A stretch of 64,000 bases of DNA, from NCBI GenBank assembly GCA_002713365.1, contig PASR01000003.1:1-64000 (forward strand), read 5' to 3'. Every line of letters begins with the position of its first letter. Positions within the stretch are counted from its first letter, which is position 1. The DNA comes from Rhodospirillaceae bacterium (GTDB taxonomy: Bacteria > Pseudomonadota > Alphaproteobacteria > UBA6615). The position numbers and the translations under genes were made by a program. This document shows, piece by piece, positions 44,336 through 54,954 of this stretch. Under the pieces are notes generated by a model. That model saw nothing but the letters and a program-made list of their open reading frames with translations, did not search any database and was not told where the DNA came from.

Positions 44336-45511
44336 ATGAATGAAGTAGTTATTACAGGCGCAACACGCACACCAGTTGGCTCTTTCAATGGATCCTTATC
44401 CAGTCTTAGCGCTGCTGACTTAGGAGCAATAGCTATATTAGAAGCATTAAAACGGTCAAACGTTGATGCAAAGGATGTAGATGAGGTTGTTTTAGGTCAA
44501 GTTCTTACTGCGGCAACAGGAATGAATCCAGCCCGCCAAGCATTGCTTTCAGCAGGTATCCCTGATGATAGAACTGCTTATCTGGTTAATCAGGTTTGTG
44601 GCTCAGGACTGCGCTCAGTTGCACAGGCATTTCAAGCAATAAAAGTTGGTGACTCTAACATCGTAGTTGCAGGTGGACAGGAAAGTATGAGCCAAGCACC
44701 TCATGCCACCCATATGCGTAATGGAACAAAAATGGGTGATACTAAACTCTTTGATACAATGATAAAGGACGGACTATGGTGTTCCTTAATGGGCTACCAC
44801 ATGGGTAATACAGCTGAAAATATAGCGCAAAAATGGCAAATCACTAGAGATGAACAAGACGAGTTTGCCGCTAACTCCCAGCAAAAAGCTGAAGCAGCAC
44901 AGAAAGCAGGCAAATTTGATGATGAAATTACACCGGTTTCTATTAAAACACGTAAAGGTGATGTTTTGTGTGCTATAGATGAATATCCCAGGTCAGGTAC
45001 TACAATAGAAACTCTTTCTAAATTGTCCCCCGCTTTTGATAGGGAAGGAACGGTTACTGCTGGTAATGCTTCAGGTATTAATGATGGAGCAGCAGCTTTA
45101 GTATTAATGAGTTTAGAAGAAGCAGAGAAACGACAAATTACCCCTCTCGCGCGGATAGCTTCCTGGGCAACTGCAGGTGTAGATCCAGCCGTGATGGGCA
45201 GTGGACCAATACCAGCATGCCAAAAAGCCCTAGAAAGGGCTGGGTGGAAAATTGAAGATGTAGAATTAATCGAAGCTAATGAAGCGTTTGCAGCTCAGGC
45301 AATAGCTGTTAACAGAGACCTTGGGTGGGATCCTGAATTAGTTAATGTAAACGGTGGAGCAATTGCAATTGGGCACCCAATTGGTGCATCAGGTGGTCGT
45401 ATATTAGTAACACTTTTACATGAAATGAACCGACGTAAGGCTAAAAAGGGCTTGGCCACTCTATGTATTGGAGGCGGTATGGGTATAGCAATGTGTGTTG
45501 AGTGTGATTAA
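44336..45511 (+). CDS. Acetyl-CoA C-acetyltransferase (thiolase II)
   Basis: This 391-residue biosynthetic-type thiolase has the nucleophilic Cys88 in [10 protein letters not shown]. The His is in [14 protein letters not shown] (near 348) and the second Cys is in LCIGGGMG (near 378). [19 protein letters not shown] and [10 protein letters not shown] also match. It condenses or cleaves acetoacetyl-CoA and supplies polyhydroxybutyrate or ketone metabolism (atoB/phaA-type), which cannot be told apart here because no phaB or phaC is adjacent. It is cytoplasmic and tetrameric in the family. AAGGAATAAGAGTC precedes ATG. Confidence 0.93.
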   Translation: MNEVVITGATRTPVGSFNGSLSSLSAADLGAIAILEALKRSNVDAKDVDEVVLGQVLTAATGMNPARQALLSAGIPDDRTAYLVNQVCGSGLRSVAQAFQAIKVGDSNIVVAGGQESMSQAPHATHMRNGTKMGDTKLFDTMIKDGLWCSLMGYHMGNTAENIAQKWQITRDEQDEFAANSQQKAEAAQKAGKFDDEITPVSIKTRKGDVLCAIDEYPRSGTTIETLSKLSPAFDREGTVTAGNASGINDGAAALVLMSLEEAEKRQITPLARIASWATAGVDPAVMGSGPIPACQKALERAGWKIEDVELIEANEAFAAQAIAVNRDLGWDPELVNVNGGAIAIGHPIGASGGRILVTLLHEMNRRKAKKGLATLCIGGGMGIAMCVECD

Positions 45512-45606
45512 GCCTATATTGATTATTCTAAGCTTATGCATAAATGTTATTTGTTAAATAACCATAAAGACTATATGGTGAAATCCACGAAAAAAGATGA
45601 AAATAT

Positions 45607-46338
45607 ATGCTGGAGTTAATAACAAATCCTGCAGCTTGGGCCAGCTTGGCCACCCTTACTTTGCTAGAAATTATCCTAGGGGTGGACAATATCATATTCC
45701 TATCCATCGTTACCTCACGGCTTCCCAAAAAACTGCAGCCTAAAGCTCGTAGAATTGGCCTAATCATTGCACTCTTAGGGCGTATTTTGCTCCTTTTAAC
45801 ATTAAGTTGGATTATTGGGTTAACTGTTCCAATTTTCGATATAGCCAGCATAGTAATATCCTGGCGTGATATAATATTATTTGTTGGTGGAATATTTCTT
45901 ATCTACAAAGCTTCTGTTGAAATATATCAAATGGTTGCCTGCCGAGAGAATAATCAAGGAAAACCAGGTGCTGCAATGTTTGCGTATGTTTTGGCACAAA
46001 TATTTGTTTTAGATTTAGTATTTTCTCTAGACTCGGTTCTAACAGCTATAGGAGTTGCCGAACATATTGAAATTATGATTACCGCTATTGTTATTGCAAT
46101 AGGAGTAATGATGATAGCAGCCGAACCAATTAGTGCATTTGTTCAAAAACACTCTACGGTAAAAATGCTTGCACTTTCTTTTCTAGTCTTAGTTGGAATC
46201 ACATTGGTAGCTGACGCTGTTGATTTACATATACCGAGAGGTTTTTTATACCTGAGCATCGCATTTGCCACTTCTGTGGAAGTCTTAAACCTAATCGTTC
46301 GTCACCGGGCATCAAAAAAAACGGCTAAAGTGCCTTGA
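45607..46338 (+). CDS. TerC-family integral membrane protein
   Basis: This 243-residue inner-membrane protein has about seven hydrophobic helices. It carries the two acidic TerC motifs LLEIILGVDNIIFLSIV (near 20) and FVLDLVFSLDSVLTAIGVAEH (near 135). Family members are linked to manganese export and to metalation of exported enzymes, and also to tellurite resistance, but the role here is unproved. Its stop TGA overlaps the TTG start of the Nudix gene that follows. Confidence 0.9.
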   Translation: MLELITNPAAWASLATLTLLEIILGVDNIIFLSIVTSRLPKKLQPKARRIGLIIALLGRILLLLTLSWIIGLTVPIFDIASIVISWRDIILFVGGIFLIYKASVEIYQMVACRENNQGKPGAAMFAYVLAQIFVLDLVFSLDSVLTAIGVAEHIEIMITAIVIAIGVMMIAAEPISAFVQKHSTVKMLALSFLVLVGITLVADAVDLHIPRGFLYLSIAFATSVEVLNLIVRHRASKKTAKVP

Positions 46339-46820
46339 ATAAAACGCAGCTAGAGCAACCCATAATAGCAGTTGGAATAGTTACATTTAAAGATGATAAA
46401 ATTCTTATGATCCGCCGAGGCAAACCTCCACGTGAAGGGCAATGGAGCATACCTGGTGGTAAACAGAAGTTAGGGGAGACCTGGAGGGCTGCAGCCGCTA
46501 GAGAAGTAAAAGAAGAAACAGGAATAGACATAGAGGTATTAGGGCTAATCGACGTAGTTGATGCTATTATTTATGACGAACAAACACCTCAATCTAATGA
46601 GAGGCCATTAACAAATATTGATAATAAATCAATTAGTTTTCATTATACCCTAGTTGACTGCGCGGCAGAGTGGCTAAGCGGAACAGTAAATGCGGGAAGC
46701 GATGCTGCTCATGCTGAATGGCTATCTCTTTCGCAAATTAAAAAGCTAGACTTATGGTCAGAAACCCTTCGTATTATTAATGAAGCAATTAAGATGCGTA
46801 AAAAAGCTCACAAAAATTAG
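46335..46820 (+). CDS. Nudix hydrolase (ADP-ribose pyrophosphatase-like)
   Basis: This 161-residue protein has a complete Nudix box, GGKQKLGETWRAAAAREVKEETG, near residues 41-63, with all catalytic glutamates. The preceding strands PIIAVGIVTFKDDKILMIRRGKPP require a start close to residue 1. TTG at 46335 is therefore accepted; it overlaps the TerC stop as TTGA, a coupled arrangement. It should hydrolyse a nucleoside diphosphate derivative. In contrast to the NadQ-like protein at 40413, the catalytic box is intact here. Confidence 0.87.
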   Translation: MNKTQLEQPIIAVGIVTFKDDKILMIRRGKPPREGQWSIPGGKQKLGETWRAAAAREVKEETGIDIEVLGLIDVVDAIIYDEQTPQSNERPLTNIDNKSISFHYTLVDCAAEWLSGTVNAGSDAAHAEWLSLSQIKKLDLWSETLRIINEAIKMRKKAHKN

Positions 46821-46827
46821 CTTTTTT
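46800..46827 (+). terminator. Terminator-like hairpin after the terC-Nudix operon
   Basis: AAAAAAGCT (46800-46808) pairs with AGCTTTTTT (46819-46827) around a ten-base loop and ends in a T run. It overlaps the stop codon of the Nudix gene and could also act for the convergent asd gene because the A run gives T on the minus strand. The stem is AT-rich, so its strength is uncertain. Confidence 0.45.
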
Positions 46828-46845
46828 TGAACTAGCAATTAAAGG

Positions 46846-47868
46846 TTATAGGTTTTTTAAGAACTTTTGGTCTAGTGACTCCGCAATCTGAACTGCATTA
46901 AGAGCTGCACCTTTACGCAAGTTATCAGAAACCACCCACAGATTTAAGCCATTATCAACTGTCGGATCATCTCGCACACGACTTACATAAACCATGTCCT
47001 CACCAGCTGATTCGACTGGAGTCACGTAACCTTCATCTGCCCGATGATCAATTAAGGAAACACCCTTAGCGTTTTTTAGGGTTTTACGAGCTAACTCGGT
47101 TGTAATTTCTCTTTCACACTCTAAATTAACCGCTTCTGCATGACCAATAAAAACTGGAACCCTAACACAAGTAGCAGTCAAATTAATTTTGGGGTCAAGA
47201 ATCTTTTTTGTCTCGGAAACCATTTTCCATTCTTCTTTAGTTGATCCATCATCCATAAAGATATCGATCTGAGGTATAACGTTAAACGCTATTTGCTTAG
47301 TGAAGTGTTTTTTCTCAACAGGGTCATTTACATATATTGCTCGTGTCTGATTGAAAAGTTCATCCATAGCCTCTTTACCTGCACCAGATGTCGACTGGTA
47401 AGTAGAAACAACAACTCGTCTTACTACAAATTCATCATGCAAGGGTTTCAAAGCAACAACTAACTGAATAGTGGAACAGTTAGGATTAGAAATAATATTA
47501 CGTTTTTTATAGTTAGCTATATCATCCGCATTTACTTCAGGTACGACCAAAGGAATATCCGATTCCATACGGAAATGAGAAGTATTATCTATGACAATAC
47601 ACCCTGCTGCTGCTGCTCGCGGAGCGTGAATAGCTGATACCTTTGCCCCGGGTGAAAATAGGGCAATATCTGTTTCCGAGAAATCATACTCATCTAGAGA
47701 AAAAACTTCTAACGGCTCGTTTTCTCCAAATGATACTTTTCGCCCCACCGAGCGTTCACTGGCCAGAGCCACTACTTCATCAACAGGAAAATTACGTTCA
47801 TATAGCGTTTGTAGTATTTCTCTACCCACATTTCCTGTGGCGCCCACAACGGCAACCTTATAGCCCAT
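46846..47868 (-). CDS. asd: Aspartate-semialdehyde dehydrogenase
   Basis: This 340-residue NADPH enzyme of the lysine, threonine and methionine branch has the dinucleotide motif VVGATGNVGREIL at the N-terminus. The catalytic Cys is in ISNPNCSTIQLVVALKPLH (near 133) and His in IGHAEAV (near 242). TYQSTSGAGKEAMDEL is also typical. It reduces aspartyl phosphate to the semialdehyde in the cytoplasm. It lies at the end of the leu/ribosomal block, as in many Alphaproteobacteria, but 229 bp of non-coding AT-rich DNA separate it from the upstream methyltransferase gene, so it likely has its own promoter. Confidence 0.95.
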   Translation of the reverse strand: MGYKVAVVGATGNVGREILQTLYERNFPVDEVVALASERSVGRKVSFGENEPLEVFSLDEYDFSETDIALFSPGAKVSAIHAPRAAAAGCIVIDNTSHFRMESDIPLVVPEVNADDIANYKKRNIISNPNCSTIQLVVALKPLHDEFVVRRVVVSTYQSTSGAGKEAMDELFNQTRAIYVNDPVEKKHFTKQIAFNVIPQIDIFMDDGSTKEEWKMVSETKKILDPKINLTATCVRVPVFIGHAEAVNLECEREITTELARKTLKNAKGVSLIDHRADEGYVTPVESAGEDMVYVSRVRDDPTVDNGLNLWVVSDNLRKGAALNAVQIAESLDQKFLKNL

Positions 47869-48097
47869 ATCTCTATTCCGGTAATTTAAAAAGAAGCAAT
47901 ATAATTAAATTTAATAAGGATCACTTAAGCGCAATAAATAGTTTTTGCAATATCTCATTTATTAAATCCGACATAATTTTCAAGTGATACATGTCTAATA
48001 TGACTTAATATATATTTTCTCTTAATTGAAATTAAATATTTTTATGACGTTTCGACCAATAGAATAATTTAACTTCATTAACTCTACAAAAGGGTAT

Positions 48098-48910
48098 TTA
48101 TGTTTTATTAGGTTTTACGCAAATAAAACTATCATATTTCATTGCACCAAAATATTTTCCCTCAATCACCCGTCTATCGATTTCATTTTTAAGTGCTGTT
48201 GCTAATTCACGGCCAATTATACCCTCTGAAAATAGTCCGTCAGCACCTCGACGAAACCAGTTGGCAGTAGTTGCAGGTTTTTCGGTTTCAATAAAATTAA
48301 AGCTGCGTGATTTACCAAGAATAAAACCAGCAGAATTTAAAATATTTGGTAAGCTTCTCATTAACCAGGCGTGATTTACAGAATGCTCAATAAAAGAATC
48401 AGCACAAACTTGCAACGGATCTCTATCTCCAATGGCAGCTGACATAGTAGAGAAATCGCCATCGCATATTGCTAAAGTACCACCGGGCTGAAGCAACCTA
48501 TAAAATTCGGTAATCACTGAATCTGGCTTTGCCACATGAGTTAGCAATGTATGGGCAACAATTACATTAAATGATTCCTCTTTAAATGGAAGAGAATCAC
48601 CACTAGCTTCAACAAAGGATAAACCCTTAATTCCATGACTTAACTCTCGCGCACGTGCAAGCAAATATTTAGCCTGATCAGCTCCTATTACTTCTATTAC
48701 TTCAGGCAGTTTTATGAGTGTCCGTGACTGCGCACCAGTTCCACAACCTACATCCAGCACTCTCGAATTATCTGGAAAGTTAATATCATTAAGATAAGTG
48801 TTAAGTATCTTAATTTGTTGAGGCAAGGCAGCCCGTATTTCTAGGCCATCAGCTATTTCAGCTAATAAAGTTGGATCAGCCTCATTAATATTTAAATACA
48901 CATCAGGCAA
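48098..48910 (-). CDS. Class I SAM-dependent methyltransferase
   Basis: This 270-residue protein has motif I VLDVGCGTGAQSRTL near residue 53, the acidic end of strand 2 (EVIGADQAKYLL), FVEASGDSLPF and the post-motif II segment NVIVAHTLLTHVAKPDSV, as in Methyltransf_11/25. The acceptor is unknown. The start as given is TTG at 48910 with GAGAT upstream. A GTG three codons later is an alternative, and no ATG is close. It lies between asd and the leuB block, where many relatives have no such gene. Confidence 0.8.
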   Translation of the reverse strand: MPDVYLNINEADPTLLAEIADGLEIRAALPQQIKILNTYLNDINFPDNSRVLDVGCGTGAQSRTLIKLPEVIEVIGADQAKYLLARARELSHGIKGLSFVEASGDSLPFKEESFNVIVAHTLLTHVAKPDSVITEFYRLLQPGGTLAICDGDFSTMSAAIGDRDPLQVCADSFIEHSVNHAWLMRSLPNILNSAGFILGKSRSFNFIETEKPATTANWFRRGADGLFSEGIIGRELATALKNEIDRRVIEGKYFGAMKYDSFICVKPNKT

Positions 48911-48966
48911 AATTTATCTCTTTTTTTGCTTTAAACGAAATCAAAGTAAATGAAAAAATTAAGGTC

Positions 48967-49224
48967 TTATTTTCTTAGACTATCACTTGCTTGTTCTAGG
49001 GCTGTTTGAATAATAAGATTGGCTTTAAATTTTAATGCCGTTATATGATTCGATTCTTTCGGGTCGAATTTATAATCACTTGCCAAAGAACTATTACATT
49101 TATTTATTTTATTATCAGTTTTTTTTTCTTCCACCGCCTGAGCTGGAAGTGGTATGACTATCACATTAATAACCAAAATAAAAAAAACAACTTTATAGAG
49201 AGCATTAATAAATAGATTCTTCAT
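48967..49224 (-). CDS. Small secreted hypothetical protein
   Basis: This 85-residue product has a basic N-terminus, a hydrophobic core VVFFILVINVIVIPL and a PAQA signal-peptidase-like site. The mature part is about 55 residues with a single Cys. No family was recognised. AAAGAGA precedes the ATG, and the gene lies 45 bp after leuB on the same strand, so it may be a tail gene of the leucine operon. It is short but has a clear signal peptide and ribosome binding site, which favours a real gene. Confidence 0.6.
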   Translation of the reverse strand: MKNLFINALYKVVFFILVINVIVIPLPAQAVEEKKTDNKINKCNSSLASDYKFDPKESNHITALKFKANLIIQTALEQASDSLRK

Positions 49225-49269
49225 TTATAATATTTTCTCTTTAATTCTAGGTCTTGTTATCGCAGAAGG

Positions 49270-50385
49270 TCAATCTACCGTTCGATCAAGTTCTGATAAT
49301 AGTTTAGTACCCATCTCTTCTGTCGACACTAAATGACATCCACTTTGCATTATATCACTAGTGCGATAACCTTCGTTAAGAACATTCTGAACTACGGTTT
49401 CCACTCGATCTGCATCGTCACCTAAATCAAATGAGTACCTTAGCATCATTGCAAAGCTTAACAACATGGCCAATGGATTTGCTTTTCCTTCACCGGCAAT
49501 ATCCGGAGCAGACCCGTGAACTGGTTCATACATTGCATGGCGTTTTCCCGTTATTGGATCTGGATTACCTAAACTTGCCGATGGTAACATGCCAAGTGAG
49601 CCAGTCATCATTGCAGCCTCATCAGACAGGATATCACCAAATAAATTATCAGTTACAATTACATCAAACTGATGAGGATCGCGCAACAACTGCATCGCGC
49701 AATTATCAGCTAAAATATGCTGAAATTCTACATCTGGATACTCTTCCTTGGCCACTCTTGCAGAAATTTTTCTCCAGAATACGCCTGTTTCCATAACGTT
49801 AGATTTTTCAGCACAATGCACCAAGTTTTTTCTTTTACGAGCTAATTCAAATGCGACACGAATAACTCTTACGACCTCTTCTTCATTATAAGCCTGCGTA
49901 TCAACGACTCTTACTGAACCATCCTCTAATGTTTGTTCACCTCTTGGTTGTCCAAAATAGACACCAGATGTGAGTTCACGTAAAATCATTATATCTAAGC
50001 CTTTTACAACTTCTGGCTTGAGAGTAGAGGCATCTATCATTGCATCTAGAACAATAGCCGGACGTAAATTGGCAAATAAATCTAGGTCTTTACGCAACCT
50101 GAGCAGTCCAGCTTCTGGCCTATGCTCGCGTGGCACATCATCCCATTTTGGTCCACCCACCGCACCGAAAAGAACTGCATCTGTTGAAAGGGCTATCTCC
50201 ATAGTTTGATCTCTAATGGATACGCCATGTGCATCAAAACAAGCTCCCCCTGCAAGATCTTCTTTAACATCAAACCTAACGCTACCCTTTTTATCGAACC
50301 ATCCAATAACTCGCTGGACTTGCTCCATAACCTCTGGACCGATTCCATCACCAGGAAGAACTAATACACTTCTATTGGCCGCCAT
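49270..50385 (-). CDS. leuB: 3-isopropylmalate dehydrogenase
   Basis: This 371-residue NAD enzyme of leucine synthesis has [11 protein letters not shown] at the N-terminus, [12 protein letters not shown], the substrate loop [14 protein letters not shown], and Lys in EKSNVM. The cation-binding region is [37 protein letters not shown] precedes ATG. It lies 61 bp after leuD. The order leuC - RDD - leuD - leuB suggests one transcript. Confidence 0.96.
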   Translation of the reverse strand: MAANRSVLVLPGDGIGPEVMEQVQRVIGWFDKKGSVRFDVKEDLAGGACFDAHGVSIRDQTMEIALSTDAVLFGAVGGPKWDDVPREHRPEAGLLRLRKDLDLFANLRPAIVLDAMIDASTLKPEVVKGLDIMILRELTSGVYFGQPRGEQTLEDGSVRVVDTQAYNEEEVVRVIRVAFELARKRKNLVHCAEKSNVMETGVFWRKISARVAKEEYPDVEFQHILADNCAMQLLRDPHQFDVIVTDNLFGDILSDEAAMMTGSLGMLPSASLGNPDPITGKRHAMYEPVHGSAPDIAGEGKANPLAMLLSFAMMLRYSFDLGDDADRVETVVQNVLNEGYRTSDIMQSGCHLVSTEEMGTKLLSELDRTVD

Positions 50386-50446
50386 GCTTGCCTCATTATT
50401 GTAAACTTAGTTAATACAGATATTTAATAATAAGTATTACCAAAAT

Positions 50447-51064
50447 TTATGTGGTTGAATATAACCAAGGTTGAGTTAATTGCTGTTTATCTTCAAATTC
50501 AGATATATTTGTATCTTTCTGCATAGTTAAACCAATGTCATCCAAACCTTCTAGTAGACATTCCTTTAGGAAGGTATCAATTTCAAAGTCATATGACACT
50601 CCATTTGGAGCATTGATTTTCTGGTTTTCTAAATCAACTGTTAATTCAGGATTCTCAGCATCACCTGCAACAGCCATGAGCTCATCAACATGCTCTGGGG
50701 AAAGCTTTATCAATAACATGCCATTTTTAAAGCTATTATTATAAAAAATATCTGCATATGAAGATGATATTACTACTTGAATACCAAAATCCTGTAATGC
50801 CCAAGGAGCATGCTCCCTTGAAGAACCACAACCAAAGTTAGGACCAGCTACAATTATTTTAGATGCAGTATAAGGCTCGCGATCTAGAATAAATTCTCCA
50901 GTATTTTTTCCATCAGTGTCAGTTCGCAACTCATGAAATAATCCTTCTGCTAGACCCGTCCTCTCGATGGTTTTTAAAAATTGCTTTGGAATAATTTTAT
51001 CAGTATCAACATTTACCATTGGTATTGGTGCCGCGACACCTGTAACCTTTTTAAATTTATCCAT
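50447..51064 (-). CDS. leuD: 3-isopropylmalate dehydratase small subunit
   Basis: This 205-residue aconitase-swivel subunit has [22 protein letters not shown] near residue 18 and [17 protein letters not shown] near residue 75, the signature that caps the active site of LeuC. AAGGAAGTAGTA precedes ATG. It works as LeuC-LeuD heterodimer to isomerise isopropylmalate. It is separated from leuC by a small RDD membrane-protein gene, which is unusual, and it starts 12 bp after that gene. Confidence 0.96.
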   Translation of the reverse strand: MDKFKKVTGVAAPIPMVNVDTDKIIPKQFLKTIERTGLAEGLFHELRTDTDGKNTGEFILDREPYTASKIIVAGPNFGCGSSREHAPWALQDFGIQVVISSSYADIFYNNSFKNGMLLIKLSPEHVDELMAVAGDAENPELTVDLENQKINAPNGVSYDFEIDTFLKECLLEGLDDIGLTMQKDTNISEFEDKQQLTQPWLYSTT

Positions 51065-51076
51065 TACTACTTCCTT

Positions 51077-51523
51077 CTATCTCTTTAGAACTAGACTTTT
51101 TACAATCATGTCATGCACTGTCTGTTTTTTTTTGGTAAATGCGGAAATCAAAAAACCAATTAAAAAAGTAAATATTGTTAAGTATTTAAGCCAATATCTA
51201 ATACTAGCCCTACTAAACGCAAGACGGTCTCCATCCATATCAGTTACGTATATACCAATAAAAAGTTTTCCAATGGTCGCTTGAGCTAAAGAACTTTCCA
51301 TGACTGCAAAATAAATCCAAGCGGCAAATATAGAGGTTAGCTCAAATAATCGAAAAATAAGGAAGTCGTCTCCAGTGTGCGAAGGAGAAGTAATACTTAC
51401 GCCATAAACCAAACTAAGAATCCACACCAATATTAACAGTATACCGGCATCTATAATAGAAGACACCAACCTTAGCCAAAAACCTGCATAACGAAAATCT
51501 ATTCCAGCATATTTTTCAGCCAT
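51077..51523 (-). CDS. RDD-family membrane protein inserted between leuC and leuD
   Basis: This 148-residue inner-membrane protein has three hydrophobic helices and the RDD features: YAGFWLRLVSSIIDAGILLIL at the start, the IGKLFIGIYVTDMDGDRLAFSRASIRYWLKYL region and the closing KKKQTVHDMIVKSLVLKR. Family roles include ion transport in some cases, but most members are uncharacterised. Gaps of 8 bp to leuC and 12 bp to leuD show that it is embedded in the leucine operon and co-expressed. No role in leucine synthesis is known. Confidence 0.88.
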   Translation of the reverse strand: MAEKYAGIDFRYAGFWLRLVSSIIDAGILLILVWILSLVYGVSITSPSHTGDDFLIFRLFELTSIFAAWIYFAVMESSLAQATIGKLFIGIYVTDMDGDRLAFSRASIRYWLKYLTIFTFLIGFLISAFTKKKQTVHDMIVKSLVLKR

Positions 51524-51531
51524 ATATATGT

Positions 51532-52947
51532 TTACTCACCAGATAGGTCTCTGACGTCAATCAGTCGCCCTGAAACAGCTGCTGCTGCAGCCATGGCTGG
51601 ACTAACTAAGTGTGTAAGTCCTCCTCGGCCTTGTCTGCCCTCAAAATTACGATTTGAAGTAGACGCACAACGATCACCGGGTTCAAGGCGATCAGCATTC
51701 ATAGCAAGACACATTGAACAGCCAGGTTCGCGCCAATCAAATCCAGCTTCAACAAATATTTTATCTAAACCTTCCTCCTCTGCTTGCGCTTTTACTAAAC
51801 CAGAGCCTGGAACAATCATAGCATGTACACTAGCAGCCACCTTGCGCCCCTCCGCTACTCTTGCTGCTTCCCTTAGGTCCTCTATGCGTCCGTTGGTACA
51901 AGAGCCTATAAATACTTTATTTATAGTAATATCTTGCATGGCTAAGCCTGGTGAAAGTTCCATATACTCAAGAGACCTTTCCCATGCCTCACGTTGATTA
52001 TCGTCGCGAGCATCATTCTCCGGGTCTGGAATATTTCCAGTGATCGGCACTACATTTTCAGGACTCGTACCCCAAGTTACTTGAGGCACAATATCTCTCG
52101 CCGAGAGAACAACTTCTTTGTCATATCTCGCACCCTCATCAGTTGGCAGTGTTTTCCAATAAGAGACCGCTTGTTGCCAAGCCCCTGCTTTAGGCACCAT
52201 AGGACGACCTTCCAAATAATTATATGTAACATCATCTGGGGCAATCAGACCTGCGCGGGCTCCACCTTCGATTGACATGTTGCAAATCGTCATACGTCCT
52301 TCCATTGATAGATTTCTGACGGATTCTCCAGCATATTCTATTACATGGCCAGTACCACCAGCCGTGCCAATGGATCCAATCATTGCCAAAATCATATCTT
52401 TAGCGGTAACTCCTACTGGTAAAACACCATCAACTAAAATTCTTAGGTTTTTAGCTGGACGCTGGAGTAAGGTTTGGGTTGCTAAAACATGCTCTACTTC
52501 TGATGTTCCTATCCCAAAGGCCAGAGCACCAAATGCGCCATGAGTTGCTGTATGACTATCCCCACAAACAATAGTCGTCCCAGGTTGGGTAAACCCTTGC
52601 TCAGGTCCAATAATATGAACAATACCTTGGCGTATATCATCCATATCGAATAGTTCTATACCAAACTCTCTACAATTTTTGCTTAAAGTTTCCACCTGTA
52701 AAAGAGACTCTTCATCCGTTATACCCAAACTTCTGTCAGAGGTTGGAACATTATGGTCAGCAACAGCAAGAGTTGCATCGGGGCGACGAACTTTTCGTCC
52801 GTTAACCCTTAAGCCTTCAAATGCTTGAGGGCTTGTAACCTCGTGGACAAGATGCTTATCAATATAAATTAGACAAGTCCCATCTTCTTGTTGATTTACA
52901 AGATGGGAATCCCATATTTTATCAAATAGTGTACGTGGTTTCACCAT
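51532..52947 (-). CDS. leuC: 3-isopropylmalate dehydratase large subunit
   Basis: This 471-residue [4Fe-4S] subunit has [33 protein letters not shown] near residue 135. The first cluster Cys is in FIGSCTNGR (near 349) and two more are in [11 protein letters not shown] (near 410). The [10 protein letters not shown]-like end segment [17 protein letters not shown] is present. The ATG at 52947 is very close to AGGGA, and the adjacent GTG could serve equally. It is the first gene of the leucine block after the rplS terminator. No leader peptide or attenuator with Leu codons was found upstream. Confidence 0.96.
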   Translation of the reverse strand: MVKPRTLFDKIWDSHLVNQQEDGTCLIYIDKHLVHEVTSPQAFEGLRVNGRKVRRPDATLAVADHNVPTSDRSLGITDEESLLQVETLSKNCREFGIELFDMDDIRQGIVHIIGPEQGFTQPGTTIVCGDSHTATHGAFGALAFGIGTSEVEHVLATQTLLQRPAKNLRILVDGVLPVGVTAKDMILAMIGSIGTAGGTGHVIEYAGESVRNLSMEGRMTICNMSIEGGARAGLIAPDDVTYNYLEGRPMVPKAGAWQQAVSYWKTLPTDEGARYDKEVVLSARDIVPQVTWGTSPENVVPITGNIPDPENDARDDNQREAWERSLEYMELSPGLAMQDITINKVFIGSCTNGRIEDLREAARVAEGRKVAASVHAMIVPGSGLVKAQAEEEGLDKIFVEAGFDWREPGCSMCLAMNADRLEPGDRCASTSNRNFEGRQGRGGLTHLVSPAMAAAAAVSGRLIDVRDLSGE

Positions 52948-52986
52948 TCCCTAGCTTGTTTCCTTCCCACAATTTGAATTTCTTGT

Positions 52987-53020
52987 AAAAAACGCCCCGA
53001 AAAATAAATATCGGAGCGTT
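52987..53020 (-). terminator. Intrinsic terminator after rplS
   Basis: On the minus strand AACGCTCCGA pairs with TCGGGGCGTT over ten positions (one G-T pair) around a ten-base AT loop and runs into six T. It lies about 47 bp after the rplS stop and separates the ffh-rpsP-rimM-trmD-rplS operon from the leucine genes. Confidence 0.85.
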
Positions 53021-53066
53021 TTCATTTATTATCTAAAACCCTGTCATAAGAGAATAATGCCCTAAA

Positions 53067-53552
53067 TTAATCCGCACTATTTTCTGATGATGATTCAGCT
53101 TCCACAACCAAATCTTCTGCGGGCCCCTCTTTCTGGTTTTCTAATGCAGTAATTTTTTTCTTCTTACCTTTAGTGTTCTTATCAATACCATGTCCAGTCG
53201 TTCGTTCGAAAATCCTCGCAGCCTTACCCGTACGTCCTCGTAAATAATATAACTTAGCTCTACGTACTTTACCCCGACGAATAACATCTATGGAATCAAC
53301 CCTAGGACTATACAGCGGAAAAACACGCTCTACCCCCTCACCAAAACTAAGTTTGCGGACAGTAAAAGAGGAATTAATACCAGCGTTCTTACGTCCAATG
53401 CATACGCCTTCATAAGCCTGGATACGTTCTCGCTCACCTTCTACAACTCGTACATTGACTCGTACTGTATCACCCGAACTAAAGTCAGGAATACTGCTTT
53501 CCCCTCCCTGCTTAGCTAATTCAGCCGCTTCAAACTTTTCTAATATATTCAT
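53067..53552 (-). CDS. rplS: 50S ribosomal protein L19
   Basis: This 161-residue protein has the L19 core in residues 1-120: [60 protein letters not shown] and [20 protein letters not shown]-terminal tail of about 40 charged residues (KKKKI, then acidic) extends beyond the E. coli length, as often in Alphaproteobacteria. AAGGAATTGTGAT precedes ATG. It is the last gene before a strong terminator. Confidence 0.97.
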   Translation of the reverse strand: MNILEKFEAAELAKQGGESSIPDFSSGDTVRVNVRVVEGERERIQAYEGVCIGRKNAGINSSFTVRKLSFGEGVERVFPLYSPRVDSIDVIRRGKVRRAKLYYLRGRTGKAARIFERTTGHGIDKNTKGKKKKITALENQKEGPAEDLVVEAESSSENSAD

Positions 53553-53580
53553 ATCACAATTCCTTACTCAGCGTATTAAT

Positions 53581-54321
53581 TTAGTTCCGAGCTATATATT
53601 TCTTCCATAAATCTGGCCTTCGGGCCCGTGTTACTTTTTCTGCCTGTTCGTGACGCCATTCTTTAATTTTTCTATGATGACCTGAATAAAGAATTTCTGG
53701 AACCATATTTTCATTGCCTTTTTTATCTCTCCAGGTTGCCGGTCTAGTGTAATGAGGATATTCTAACAGGTCATTTTCAAAACTTTCTTCAACCAAAGAC
53801 CTCTCGCTTCCAATCACACCCGGTAGTAATCTAACAACAGCGTCAAGTAGAGCCAATGCCGCTGTTTCTCCGCCAGAAAGTACAAAATCTCCAAGACTTA
53901 TTTCTTCTATACTCCAAACGTCCAAAACACGTTGGTCTATTCCCTCATATCTACCGCATAACAATATTACACCCGAGCCAACCGCTAGTTTTTTAACTCG
54001 CTTCTGCTCTAGTGGACGCCCTCTCGGGGTGAGATAGATGATCGGGGGGGAATCGTCAACTAGGTTAGTTGCAGATGTTAATGCAGAATCAATTATATCT
54101 GGACGTAAAACCATGCCTGGACCGCCCCCAAATGGTTCATCATCAACCGAATTATGAGAATTATTAGAAAAATCCCTTATATTAAGCGTATTGAGTTTCC
54201 AGATATCATCTTCCAACGCACGACCGATAAGACTTGAAGCAAGTGGACCAGGGAATATTTCAGGAAATAAAGTCAGAATTACAGCCTGCCAAGACCGTGT
54301 CTGAGCTAGATTATTGTTCAT
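53581..54321 (-). CDS. trmD: tRNA (guanine-N1)-methyltransferase
   Basis: This 246-residue SPOUT-class knotted methyltransferase methylates G37 of tRNAs. Motifs are [51 protein letters not shown], the knot segment [15 protein letters not shown] and [16 protein letters not shown] at 54321 is chosen because AGAGAG is upstream and it leaves a 10-bp gap after rimM. Earlier in-frame ATGs at 54342 and 54354 would overlap rimM. It lies in the conserved order rimM-trmD-rplS. Confidence 0.95.
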   Translation of the reverse strand: MNNNLAQTRSWQAVILTLFPEIFPGPLASSLIGRALEDDIWKLNTLNIRDFSNNSHNSVDDEPFGGGPGMVLRPDIIDSALTSATNLVDDSPPIIYLTPRGRPLEQKRVKKLAVGSGVILLCGRYEGIDQRVLDVWSIEEISLGDFVLSGGETAALALLDAVVRLLPGVIGSERSLVEESFENDLLEYPHYTRPATWRDKKGNENMVPEILYSGHHRKIKEWRHEQAEKVTRARRPDLWKKYIARN

Positions 54322-54331
54322 AATTCTCTCT

Positions 54332-54886
54332 TTATCTATCATGAGTCTCTGCATTTATTTCATCAATATAGGATTCAGATACCGATATATATCTTTCTTG
54401 AATATCAATTACTGGAACAGCTTCTTTAGTAAATGGAACTAATATTTCCGTTCCTGACTTACTTATTATGCCTATTACGTCACTAGCTCCAAAATCATAA
54501 ACTGAATTCACCTTTCCTATAATCTGCTCCGACTCTGTCTTAACTGCCATCCCTATTAAGTCAGCATAATAAAATTCATCTGGAGAAGTTAAAGGTAACC
54601 TCTCACGTGGAACGTACAAGCGTTGTCCCTTTAGCATCTCAGCCATATCACGATCTGTTACCCCTAATACCCTAACTGCAACTTGGCCTTTTCCTGCACG
54701 ATTTGTGACTTCAAGATCTAGATGGCGACTTCCATCTTCGGTTTCAACAACGCCATATGCAGCAATTGATTCTGGAACATCAGTAAAAGGCTTAACGCGT
54801 ATCAATCCTTTAATTCCGTGCGCGCCAGTGACCACTCCTACACATACGCGATCAGCTTTCGATTCCTGCCGTAGATCTTCGATCAT
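54332..54886 (-). CDS. rimM: Ribosome maturation factor RimM
   Basis: This 184-residue protein has the N-terminal RimM domain with [22 protein letters not shown] (near 15-36). The C-terminal PRC-barrel follows, with [23 protein letters not shown] and [14 protein letters not shown]. It binds S19 and aids maturation of the 30S head. It sits 68 bp after rpsP and just before trmD, the canonical arrangement. Confidence 0.95.
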   Translation of the reverse strand: MIEDLRQESKADRVCVGVVTGAHGIKGLIRVKPFTDVPESIAAYGVVETEDGSRHLDLEVTNRAGKGQVAVRVLGVTDRDMAEMLKGQRLYVPRERLPLTSPDEFYYADLIGMAVKTESEQIIGKVNSVYDFGASDVIGIISKSGTEILVPFTKEAVPVIDIQERYISVSESYIDEINAETHDR

Positions 54887-54954
54887 CTGCTTTTAACCTC
54901 AGTTGATTAAGCAAATACATCTATTAACCTTAATCAACATTTAGCCGGAAAAAT

